Position numbers and translations under genes: made by a program
Assembly (NCBI GenBank): GCA_946479475.1
Contig: CAMLGG010000053.1
Coordinates: 1 to 23,708, forward strand
DNA: 23,708 nt
Direction of reading: 5' to 3'
Source of the DNA: an uncultured Ideonella sp.
GTDB taxonomy: Bacteria > Pseudomonadota > Gammaproteobacteria > Burkholderiales > Burkholderiaceae
Shown: positions 15,074-22,028 of the stretch, piece by piece
How positions within the stretch are numbered: the stretch's first letter is position 1
Layout of the letters: each line of letters begins with the position of its first letter
The notes under the pieces: generated by a model
Databases searched by the model: none
Told to the model about the DNA's origin: nothing
The model's input: only the letters and a program-made list of their open reading frames with translations

Positions 15074-16348
15074 CTACTTCTTCAGCGGCGCGGGCCCGTC
15101 GCTGCCGAGCTCCACCGCGAATGCCAGCGCCAGGCGGCTGAACTTGATCGCGTGGTTGGCGTTGTTGCCGCTCTTGTCGATCGTGTCCTGCGAAGTGTGG
15201 ATGTACGGGTTGTCCTGGCTCAGCAGCGATTCGAACGGGAACGAGGCCACATAGCCGTTGCGCGTCCAGGAGGCGTGGTCAGAGCAGGCGTAGCCGCAGA
15301 CACCCTGGTTCACCACCATCGACGGCGTGTAGTAGGCGGCCAGGTTCTTGACGAAGGTGTTCTGCGCGGCGTTGGTGTAGTCGGTGATCATCGTGTAGTC
15401 GCTCGAGCCGCCTTGGTAGTTGGTCATGTCGAGCTGCAGCGCGCCGATCACCTTCTTGCCCTTCGCCTTGTAGTCGGCAGCGATGGCCGCCGAGCCGAAC
15501 AGGCCGATCTCCTCGGCCGAATAGGCCATGAACTGGATGGTGCGGCGGGGCTTGTAGCCGCTGGAAAGCAGCACGCGCGCCACCTCGGTCAGGCTCGCGA
15601 TGCCCGAGGCGTCGTCGTCGGCGCCGGGGGCGATGCTCTCCTCCTGCGTGTTGCCGATGGTCGAGTCGAGGTGGCCGCCGATGACCACGATCTGCTTGGG
15701 CCTCGTCGTGCCCTTGATGGTCATGATCACCGACTTCTGCGCCCAGTTGTGGGTGAACTGCTTGACGGTGACGTCGTCGCGGCCGGCCGCCAGCGCCTTC
15801 CAGGTCTGGACCAGGTCGTCGCTCGCGTTGACGCCGTAGTGGGTCGAGTAGTAGCGGTTCTTGTAGTCGGTCGAGAGGTGGACGATGGTCGAGCGCACGT
15901 TGCTCTCCTGCAGCTGCGGCAGCAGCGCATTGACCTCGTCCTGATTGTCGATCTCGTAGTTCACCTTGCCGGCGGGCTGCTGCAGCAGCGCGGCGCGGAA
16001 GCTGGCCAGCTCCTGACGGCCCTGCGCGCGGCTGGCGTGCGGGATGTAGCCCGCGCAGCGATTGAGCCGCTGGTGCACCTCCTGCGAAAGGCGGGGCAGC
16101 GCGTCGGCATCCACCTGCATCAGGTAGACGCTCTGTTCGCTGGTGACCAGCTTCGAGCTGCCCTCGGACTGCGGCACCTGGACCGGCAGCGAGTGGACTT
16201 CCACCTGCTCGATCCCGGCGCCGGCACGGCGCAGAAGGCGGTAGGCATCCTCGCCCACCGAGATCCAGACTTTCGGCCCGGCGTGGGCCGCTCCGACGAA
16301 GCATGTCGCGAGGGTGCTGGCCACCCAGGCGGCGCGGCGCAATTTCAT
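15074..16348 (-). CDS. Secreted M28-family zinc aminopeptidase (leucyl aminopeptidase-like)
   Basis: Predicted exported metallo-aminopeptidase resembling the Vibrio/Aeromonas proteolytic aminopeptidase. The 424-residue protein has a signal peptide (about 1-23, ending GAAHA) and an N-terminal region of about 180 residues that may be a propeptide or prodomain. In the catalytic domain the two-zinc ligands are all present: His226 (GGHLDST), Asp in GADDDASG (244-246), Glu279/Glu280 (AYSAEEIGLFG), Asp307 (LQLDM) and His384 (YIHTSQDT). The Cys351/Cys355 pair (CGYACSDHASW) matches the disulfide of the Vibrio enzyme. AAGGAGA five bases before the ATG supports the start. It is convergent with the sulfatases and divergent from fpr. 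Peptide substrates are unknown. Confidence 0.94.
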   Translation of the reverse strand: MKLRRAAWVASTLATCFVGAAHAGPKVWISVGEDAYRLLRRAGAGIEQVEVHSLPVQVPQSEGSSKLVTSEQSVYLMQVDADALPRLSQEVHQRLNRCAGYIPHASRAQGRQELASFRAALLQQPAGKVNYEIDNQDEVNALLPQLQESNVRSTIVHLSTDYKNRYYSTHYGVNASDDLVQTWKALAAGRDDVTVKQFTHNWAQKSVIMTIKGTTRPKQIVVIGGHLDSTIGNTQEESIAPGADDDASGIASLTEVARVLLSSGYKPRRTIQFMAYSAEEIGLFGSAAIAADYKAKGKKVIGALQLDMTNYQGGSSDYTMITDYTNAAQNTFVKNLAAYYTPSMVVNQGVCGYACSDHASWTRNGYVASFPFESLLSQDNPYIHTSQDTIDKSGNNANHAIKFSRLALAFAVELGSDGPAPLKK

Positions 16349-16376
16349 GGCGTCTCCTTCAGGACTTGAAGCAGGT

Positions 16377-16395
16377 CAAACGGAACGTTTGTTGC
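16377..16395. promoter_or_regulatory. Palindrome plus shared 15-mer (copy 2) between M28 peptidase and fpr
   Basis: CAAACG-GAA-CGTTTG (16377-16391) is a perfect inverted repeat 29 bases upstream of the M28 start. It overlaps CGGAACGTTTGTTGC (16381-16395), which matches 11778-11792 at 14 of 15 positions. It is a candidate operator for the divergent pair; the regulator is unknown. Confidence 0.45.
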
Positions 16396-16507
16396 GCTGC
16401 GGCGGCGGCCCGCAGCGGTGGGCGACAATAGCGGGTTCGCCACCGCTGCCCATCCCCAGGTTCCAGGCGGCTTCTTTATCTTTCTTGACCCTTTCGTCGA
16501 CAGCGCA

Positions 16508-17281
16508 ATGAGTGCCTTCAATGAAGAACGCGTGCTGAGCGTTCACCACTGGACGGATCGCCTCTTCAGCTTCACCACCACCCGCGACAGCTCGCTGCGC
16601 TTCTCGAACGGCCATTTCACGATGATCGGCCTGCGCGTCGAGGGCAAGCCGCTGCTGCGGGCCTACTCCATCGTCAGTGCCAACTACGAGGAGCACCTGG
16701 AGTTCCTCAGCATCAAGGTGCCTGACGGCCCGCTCACTTCTCGCCTGCAGCACATCCAGCCGGGCGACTCGATCATCGTCGGGCGCAAGCCCACCGGCAC
16801 CCTGCTGATCGACTACCTCACGCCGGGCAAGCGGCTGTACCTGCTGTCCACCGGCACCGGCATGGCGCCCTTCATGAGCATCGTGCGCGACCCCGAGACG
16901 TACGAGAAGTTCGAGCAGGTGATCCTGGTGCACGGCGTGCGCGAGGTGAAGGAGCTGGCCTACCACGACTACCTCACGCGGGACCTGCCGGCGCACGAGT
17001 TCCTCGGCGAGATGGTCACGCGGCAGCTGATGTACTACCCCACGGTCACCCGCGAGGACTACAAGCACCAGGGCCGGGTGACGACGGTCATCGAGAACGG
17101 CCAGCTCGCACACGACCTGCGCCTGCCTGCGCTCAACGCCGCGGAAGACCGGGTGATGATCTGCGGCAGCCCCGCGATGCTGCGTGACCTGAAGGCCATG
17201 ATGGAAGCGCGCGGCCTGAAGGAAGGCAACACCAGCACCCCGGGCGACTACGTGATCGAGCGCGCCTTCGTCGACCAGTAA
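16508..17281 (+). CDS. fpr: Ferredoxin/flavodoxin-NADP+ reductase
   Basis: Exchanges electrons between NADP(H) and ferredoxin or flavodoxin via FAD, in the cytoplasm. The 257 residues begin MSAFNEERVLSVHHWTDRLF, as usual for proteobacterial Fpr. The FAD motif R51-A-Y-S54 in LLRAYSIVSANYEE, the NADP-binding loop LLSTGTGMAPFMSIVRDPE and the C-terminal motif MICGSPAMLRDLKAMM are all present, as is the ending TPGDYVIERAFVDQ. The frame is open upstream to 16418, but the chosen ATG fits the family start. No clear Shine-Dalgarno is visible. GACAAT at 16424-16429 may be a -10. It is followed 9 bases later by the esterase gene on the same strand. Confidence 0.95.
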   Translation: MSAFNEERVLSVHHWTDRLFSFTTTRDSSLRFSNGHFTMIGLRVEGKPLLRAYSIVSANYEEHLEFLSIKVPDGPLTSRLQHIQPGDSIIVGRKPTGTLLIDYLTPGKRLYLLSTGTGMAPFMSIVRDPETYEKFEQVILVHGVREVKELAYHDYLTRDLPAHEFLGEMVTRQLMYYPTVTREDYKHQGRVTTVIENGQLAHDLRLPALNAAEDRVMICGSPAMLRDLKAMMEARGLKEGNTSTPGDYVIERAFVDQ

Positions 17282-17290
17282 GGGCCGGCG

Positions 17291-18139
17291 GTGGTGAAGA
17301 CGGGCCGGTCGCTGCTCGCCTTCCTGGCACTGGCCTGCGCCGGCTGCAGCATCGCGCCGGCCCAACGGCCGCACACCGCCGGGCGCGGCGTCAGCGTCCT
17401 GCCCACCCCCTTCGCGATAGAAGGCCTCGGCCGCGAACGCACCGTCCGGCTCTACCTGCCGCCGAGCTACGGGAGCGAGCCGGCCAGGCGCTACCCGGTC
17501 GTCTACATGCACGACGGCCAGAATCTCTTCGACGAGGCCACCTCCTACGCCGGCGAGTGGGGCGTCGACGAGACGCTCGACGAGATGGCCGCGCGGCGAG
17601 GCCTCGAGGCCATCGTGGTCGGCATCGACAACGGCGGCGAGCACCGCATGCAGGAGCTCAAGCCCTTCGACCCCGAGCGTTTCGGCCCGGGCGAGGGCGA
17701 GGCCTATCTCGCCTTCGTCGCCGGCTCGCTCAAGCCGTGGATCGATGGGCACTACCGCACTCTGCCCGATCCCGCCCACACCGCGATCATCGGCAGCTCC
17801 ATGGGCGGGCTGATCTCCGACTACGCCATCCGGCGCTACCCGGCGGTCTTCGGCCGCGCGGGCGTGCTGTCGCCGGCCTACTGGACGGCCGAGCCGGCGG
17901 TCTACGGCTTTGCCGCCACCCACCCGCTCGCGCCGGACGCCAAGGTCTACTTCTCGGCCGGCGGCCAGGAGGGCGAAGAGATGGTGCCCGCCGCCCGGCG
18001 CCTGCACGCCATCGCCGCCGCGCAGCGCCCCGAGCCGGGCGCCGTCACGCTGCACGTGGTGCCGCAGGCCAAGCATCACGAGAGCGCCTGGCGGGCGGAG
18101 CTGCCGCTGGTGTTGTCGTTCCTGCTCGGCCCCTCGTGA
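17291..18139 (+). CDS. Exported alpha/beta-hydrolase esterase (enterochelin esterase/esterase D-like), possible lipoprotein
   Basis: Predicted serine esterase of the putative-esterase (PF00756-like) family. The 282-residue protein starts at tandem GTG codons (17291/17294) with AAGGG from the fpr stop region upstream. It has an N-terminal hydrophobic segment ending LALACAGCS, so lipid attachment at Cys19 is possible although the lipobox is imperfect. YPVVYMHDGQNLFDEATSY is typical of the family. The nucleophile is Ser170 in AIIGSSMGGLISDYA; the histidine is in QAKHHESAW near the C-terminus. The substrate is unknown: carbohydrate esters, siderophore esters or others are possible. Its TGA overlaps the rluA GTG start (GTGA, 18136-18139), so the two are translationally coupled. 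Confidence 0.87.
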   Translation: MVKTGRSLLAFLALACAGCSIAPAQRPHTAGRGVSVLPTPFAIEGLGRERTVRLYLPPSYGSEPARRYPVVYMHDGQNLFDEATSYAGEWGVDETLDEMAARRGLEAIVVGIDNGGEHRMQELKPFDPERFGPGEGEAYLAFVAGSLKPWIDGHYRTLPDPAHTAIIGSSMGGLISDYAIRRYPAVFGRAGVLSPAYWTAEPAVYGFAATHPLAPDAKVYFSAGGQEGEEMVPAARRLHAIAAAQRPEPGAVTLHVVPQAKHHESAWRAELPLVLSFLLGPS

Positions 18140-18780
18140 CCGCGATCGAAGGCCTTCGGCTGGTGCATGTCGACGAGGCCCTGGTCGCCGTCGACAAGCC
18201 GGCCGGCATGCTCTCGGTGCCGGGCCGCGGCGCCGACAAGGCCGACTGCGCCGCGAAGCGCGTGCAGGCAGCCTTCGCCGACGCGCTGATCGTGCACAGG
18301 CTCGACATGGGCACCTCGGGCCTGCTCGTCTTCGGCCGCGGCGCCGCCGCCCAGCGTGCCTTCAGCGTCGCCTTTGCCGAGCGCCGCGTGGAGAAGCGCT
18401 ATCTCGCGGTAGTGGCCGGTCGTCCCGAGGCCGACGAAGGGACGATAGACCTGCCATTGATCTGCGACTGGCCGAACCGGCCGCGGCAGATGGTGAGCCA
18501 TGAGCGAGGCAAGCCGTCGCTCACGCGCTGGCGAGCGCTGGAGCCCCTGGCCGGCGAACCCGCCTCGACCCGGCTGGCGCTGGAGCCGCTCACCGGCCGA
18601 TCGCACCAGCTGCGCGTGCACCTGCAGGCCATCGGCCATCCCATCCTGGGCGACGAGTTGTATGCACCGCCGGACGTGCTCGCCATGGCGCCGCGCTTGC
18701 TGCTGCATGCCGAGCGCCTGACACTGCCGCATCCGTCCACCGGCGAGCCGCTGGTGCTGCACGCGCCCTGCCCTTTCTGA
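18136..18780 (+). CDS. rluA: rRNA/tRNA pseudouridine synthase RluA
   Basis: Isomerises uridine to pseudouridine in 23S rRNA (746 in E. coli) and in tRNA position 32. The 214-residue length and nearly every block match E. coli RluA: VAVDKPAGMLSVPGRG, the catalytic VHRLDMGTSG with Asp57, DLPLICDWPNRPRQMV, LTGRSHQLRVHL, IGHPILGDELYAPPD and APRLLLHAE. No S4 domain, as expected for RluA. It starts with GTG inside the esterase stop (GTGA overlap); no ATG upstream fits. Coupling to an exported esterase has no obvious functional logic and probably reflects compaction. The flavin-reductase-fold gene begins 14 bases downstream. Confidence 0.95.
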   Translation: MTAIEGLRLVHVDEALVAVDKPAGMLSVPGRGADKADCAAKRVQAAFADALIVHRLDMGTSGLLVFGRGAAAQRAFSVAFAERRVEKRYLAVVAGRPEADEGTIDLPLICDWPNRPRQMVSHERGKPSLTRWRALEPLAGEPASTRLALEPLTGRSHQLRVHLQAIGHPILGDELYAPPDVLAMAPRLLLHAERLTLPHPSTGEPLVLHAPCPF

Positions 18781-18794
18781 AAACCTGCCCTCCG

Positions 18795-19358
18795 ATGCGC
18801 CAGCCCGTTGACCTCCCCAAGGCCTATCGACTGCTCAACCACGGGCCCACCGTCCTCGTCAGCGCGCGGCACGATGGCCTGCGCAACGTGATGGCGGCCG
18901 CCTGGGCCATGCCGCTGGACTTCGATCCGCCGAAGGTGGCGGTCGTGCTCGACAAGGCCACCTACACGCGCGAGCTGGTCGAACGGTCGAACCGCTTCGC
19001 GCTCAGCGTGCCGTGCGTGGCACAGGCGCGCGTCGTGCATGCCGTGGGCAGCCGCAGCGGCCGGGGCGCCGACAAGTTCACCGAGTACGGCCTGCAAGAG
19101 CTGGAGGAGCCGGCGGCGCACTCGCCTCTGGTGGCCGGCTGCGTCGCCTGGCTCGACTGCGTGCGGCTGCCCCAGCCGGAGCAGGAGGCCCGTTTCGACC
19201 TCTTCCTGGGCGAAGTGACGGGCGCCTGGGCCCTCGGCAGCGTCTTCACCGCGGGGCGTTGGCACTTCGACTCGGATCACCCCGAGCTGCGCACCCTGCA
19301 CCACATCGCCGGCGGGCAGTTCTTCGCCATCGGCGAACCGGTGGACGGCAGTCGCTAG
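18795..19358 (+). CDS. Flavin reductase-fold FMN-binding split-barrel protein
   Basis: Predicted FMN-binding protein of the flavin reductase/DIM6-NTAB family. The 187 residues include GPTVLVSARHDGLRNVMAAAWAMPLDFDPPKVAVVLDKATYT in overlapping blocks (GPTVLVSARHDG; MAAAWAMPLDFDPPKVAVVL), then RSNRFALSVP and KFTEYGLQ, the usual order of the split-barrel core. The partner is unknown: it could supply reduced flavin or act as a flavoprotein oxidoreductase. It follows rluA by 14 bases and probably ends the fpr-to-flavin-reductase transcription unit. Its TAG stop overlaps the TAG of the opposite-strand gene at the palindrome CTAG (19355-19358). Confidence 0.87.
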   Translation: MRQPVDLPKAYRLLNHGPTVLVSARHDGLRNVMAAAWAMPLDFDPPKVAVVLDKATYTRELVERSNRFALSVPCVAQARVVHAVGSRSGRGADKFTEYGLQELEEPAAHSPLVAGCVAWLDCVRLPQPEQEARFDLFLGEVTGAWALGSVFTAGRWHFDSDHPELRTLHHIAGGQFFAIGEPVDGSR

Positions 19359-20092
19359 CCGGGCCGGGCGCCGCGCAACGGCGCCCTCAGGCGGGCGTCG
19401 AACTCGCGTGGCGCCACGTACTGCAGCACGGCCCGCGATCGCGCCAGCTCGCCCTCGGCCGGCGGCACGGTGATGGCCAGGCCGAGTGCCGGATACAGCA
19501 GCTGGACCTCGCCTTGCGCCCCTGGCAGGCGCTCGGCCGGCGGGCCGAAGCGTGCGAGAAGAGTCGACTCGTCCAGCCGCGCCGCGGGCAGGAAGGTGAG
19601 CGCCGAGACAGCCAGGCTGCGCGCCGCCGCGAGATCGTCCTGCGCCAGCGCGTGGCGCTTGGACCGGCCGTCGGCCGAGCGCTCGAAGCGAGGCGAACGA
19701 GCCAGGGCGTCGCCCAGCCAGCGCGGCTCGGCCGAGAAGGCCAGCACCAGCTTGCCGTCGATGAAGCCGGCATGGAAGCTCTCCACATAGGCCTCCAGCG
19801 AAGGCGGCTGGCCTTGCGCGCTGACGATCGCCAGGCGCAGGCCATCGCCGAAGCGACGTTCGGCATCCGCGAGCGTGCTGCGGCCGAGCGCGATGCCGAA
19901 GACCTCGCTGCCGCCGTCCGGCGCGGTCGCAACCTGCCACGGCAAGGAACTCGCCTCCCCGGCATCGACCGACGACGCGCGCCACGCGCCCCAACCCCAG
20001 CCGAGCGCCAGCAGGAGCAAGGTTGCGGCGAGCGCCAGCACCGGCGCGCCTTGCCACCAGGGGCGGATCTTTCGGTTGTCGGGCTTGACCAT
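19355..20092 (-). CDS. Membrane-anchored protein of unknown function
   Basis: I do not recognise a named family. The 245-residue protein has a short basic N-terminus (MVKPDNRKIRPWW), one transmembrane segment (about 17-36, VLALAATLLLLALGWGWG) and a presumably periplasmic remainder. Two similar stretches, GRSTLADAERRFGDG and LDESTLLARFGPPAE, each have the form STL-x(n)-RFG and may be repeats of one small domain. The second recalls the LG-x-P turn of BamE/SmpA-like folds, a weak comparison. A stretch SFHAGFIDGKLVLAFSAEP lies between. Codon use and composition resemble the neighbours, and the ATG is clear. It is convergent with the flavin-reductase-fold gene (4-base stop overlap) and divergent from the SDR gene. 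Confidence 0.75.
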   Translation of the reverse strand: MVKPDNRKIRPWWQGAPVLALAATLLLLALGWGWGAWRASSVDAGEASSLPWQVATAPDGGSEVFGIALGRSTLADAERRFGDGLRLAIVSAQGQPPSLEAYVESFHAGFIDGKLVLAFSAEPRWLGDALARSPRFERSADGRSKRHALAQDDLAAARSLAVSALTFLPAARLDESTLLARFGPPAERLPGAQGEVQLLYPALGLAITVPPAEGELARSRAVLQYVAPREFDARLRAPLRGARPG

Positions 20093-20099
20093 GCGCCGA

Positions 20100-20126
20100 T
20101 TGTCGTGGCGGCCCGGCGGCTATCCT
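20100..20126 (+). promoter_or_regulatory. Possible promoter of the SDR gene
   Basis: TTGTCG (20100-20105) and TATCCT (20121-20126) are separated by 15 bases, shorter than ideal. Predicted transcription starts about 30 bases before the ATG at 20165. Weak but well placed in the divergent gap. Confidence 0.33.
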
Positions 20127-20164
20127 GCCCGCCTCGCCCTCGCGGCCTTGATCGACGTCACGCC

Positions 20165-20926
20165 ATGACCCTGCCCCAGCTCAGCTTCATCACCGGCTCC
20201 TCGCGCGGCCTGGGCGCCGCCATCGCCGCGCAGCGGCTTCGCGAAGGGCACCAGGTCATCGGCATCTCTCGCCAGGCTTCCCCCGAACTCGCCGCCCTGG
20301 CCTCGGCACGTGGCCTCAGGCTCACGCAATGGATGCTGGACCTGGCCGACCCGGTGGCCGCGGCGCAGCAGCTCGCCAGCTGGCTGGTGCAGCAGGATGG
20401 CCAGGCCTTCGCCAGCGCCAACCTGATCAACAACGCCGGCGTCGTCACCGATCCCGGCCCGCTGGCGGACACCCCTCTCGTCGAGGCCTCGCAGGGCCTG
20501 CGCGTCGGGCTGGAGGCCGCGGTGCTGCTGACCGCCGCCTTCCTGCATGCCACCGCGCAATGGACCGTGCCACGCAAGGTGCTCAACATTTCTTCCGGAC
20601 TGGGGCGGCGAGCCATGGCCGGCAGCGCGGTCTACTGCGCCGCCAAGGCCGGCATGGACCACTACACGCGTGCCGTCGCGCTGGAGCAATCCTCCCTGCC
20701 GAACGGAGCACGCATCGTCTCGCTCGCGCCTGGCGTGATCGATACCGACATGCAGGTGCAGCTGCGCGGCGCCAACCCTCAGCGCTTCCCGGAGCGGGAG
20801 CGCTTCATGCAGTTCAAGTCGCTCGGCCAGCTCGATTCGCCGGCCACCGCGGCCGGCAAGGTGCTGGCCTACCTCGACCGGCCGGACTTCGGTCAGTCGC
20901 CGGTGGCCGACGTACGGGATGCCTGA
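20165..20926 (+). CDS. Short-chain dehydrogenase/reductase (sepiapterin/benzil reductase-like)
   Basis: Predicted NADP(H)-dependent oxidoreductase; substrate unknown. The 253 residues carry all classical SDR features: T10-G-S-S-R-G-L-G17 for cofactor binding, Asp59 in MLDLAD, NNAG at 89-92, catalytic Ser143/144 (NISSGLG), and Tyr157-x3-Lys161 (YCAAKAG). APGVIDTDMQ follows the active site. DTDMQxQLR and the compact length resemble sepiapterin reductase/YueD-type SDRs. The ATG at 20165 immediately precedes the first Rossmann strand, so the start is reliable although no Shine-Dalgarno is clear. Its 3' end overlaps the 3' end of the DUF72 gene by 34 bases on the opposite strand. Confidence 0.92.
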   Translation: MTLPQLSFITGSSRGLGAAIAAQRLREGHQVIGISRQASPELAALASARGLRLTQWMLDLADPVAAAQQLASWLVQQDGQAFASANLINNAGVVTDPGPLADTPLVEASQGLRVGLEAAVLLTAAFLHATAQWTVPRKVLNISSGLGRRAMAGSAVYCAAKAGMDHYTRAVALEQSSLPNGARIVSLAPGVIDTDMQVQLRGANPQRFPERERFMQFKSLGQLDSPATAAGKVLAYLDRPDFGQSPVADVRDA

Positions 20927-21903
20927 TCCCCGCCACGCCGCATCATCCCGGCCAGCCGCTGCGCGGCGCGGATGCCCTGGTCCTCGAAGTTGACGTTGAG
21001 CAACACCTGCAGGTCGAACACCTCTTCGGCCAGGCTCTCGGTGCGGCGCGCGAGCTCCTGCAGCTCGTCTTCGCTGTACTCGTAGTTGAAGCGCTCGGAG
21101 GAAGCGGACAAGCCCTTGGCCGTCCAGGTCTCGGCGTTGCGGCCATGCAGGCGCACCACCGCCAGCGCCGGGTTCGTCACCGCCCACACGCCCTGCGCAT
21201 AGTTGCCCACGCCCTGGGGCTCGTCGACCACCACGTGCGCCACGCCGAGCTCGCGCTCCCACGCCAGCGTGCGCTCGACACGCTCCTCGCCGAACCAGGT
21301 CTGGTTGCGGAACTCGACCGCCAGCAGGTGCCCGGCCATGCGCTCCACGCAGTGCTCGACGTGCCGGTGCCACTCGGCTGAGGCGGTCGCCCAGGGCGCG
21401 AACTGGAAGTGCACGGCCTTGAGCTTGCCCGCGGCCTTCAGCGGCGCCAGGGCCTCGATGAAGCGGCGCCAGAGCTCTTCGCGCAGGTCGGCCGGCAGGT
21501 CGGCGTAGTAGTGGTTGCGCTGCCGGCCGGCGAGCGGCGGCAGCCAGGGCTTCAGATCGGGCGGGAACACTTCCGGCGGCGTCTGGTGGCCGGTGAACAG
21601 GCGGAAGGCCTTGACGTTGAACTCGAAGTCCGGTGGCGTGCGCCCGGCCCACAGCGCCGCGTGCTGGGGCTGCGGCATCGCGAAGAAGCTGCTGTCGACC
21701 TCGACCAGCGGGAACTGGCTCGCGTAGTAGGCCAGGCGCTGCTCGGCGGAACTGCAGCCGCGCGGGTAGAAGGCCTTGGACTTGATCAGCGAAGGGTCCG
21801 TCCAGCTGCAGGTCCCCACGCGGATGTTGCCGCGCGTCCCGACGGCCTGTGCCGAGTCGGGCGTGAACAAGCTGGCCTGCAGCGGCCCGTTCGATGTGCT
21901 CAT
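20893..21903 (-). CDS. DUF72 (YecE-like) family protein
   Basis: Conserved protein with a TIM-barrel-like fold and no established function. The family core is clear: NIRVGTCSWTDPSLIKSKAFYP near the N-terminus (quoted in part: VGTCSWTDPSLI), LAYYASQFPLVEVDSSFF, FEFNVKAFRLFTGH, VHFQFAPW, LLAVEFRNQTWF, VVVDEPQG and VVRLHGRN. I start at the ATG at 21903 (336 residues, MSTSNGPLQASLF). The frame is open 37 codons further upstream, but that part is arginine-rich and unlike the family. GGCGGG precedes the ATG. It overlaps the SDR gene tail to tail over 34 bases and is divergent from the lyase-like lipoprotein gene. Confidence 0.92.
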   Translation of the reverse strand: MSTSNGPLQASLFTPDSAQAVGTRGNIRVGTCSWTDPSLIKSKAFYPRGCSSAEQRLAYYASQFPLVEVDSSFFAMPQPQHAALWAGRTPPDFEFNVKAFRLFTGHQTPPEVFPPDLKPWLPPLAGRQRNHYYADLPADLREELWRRFIEALAPLKAAGKLKAVHFQFAPWATASAEWHRHVEHCVERMAGHLLAVEFRNQTWFGEERVERTLAWERELGVAHVVVDEPQGVGNYAQGVWAVTNPALAVVRLHGRNAETWTAKGLSASSERFNYEYSEDELQELARRTESLAEEVFDLQVLLNVNFEDQGIRAAQRLAGMMRRGGDQASRTSATGD

Positions 21904-22028
21904 CCCGCCATGATGCCGGGGCGGAGTCACAGCTCGCAACGATTTGATCGCTCGTCCAGTGTGGTGCTGCGGCCGAAAAGGCCGGGTTGCAAAGGCGCCT
22001 GCCCGGGGCGCCATGGGAGCATCGCTTC

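Noticed and set aside
16376..18079. Minus-strand open frame of about 570 codons opposite fpr and the esterase
   Set aside because: Rich in His/Asp/Val/Arg shadows with no domain; fpr and the esterase are unmistakable on the plus strand.
21904..22014. N-terminal extension of the DUF72 protein
   Set aside because: The extra 37 residues are basic and unlike the family; the ATG at 21903 gives the usual start.
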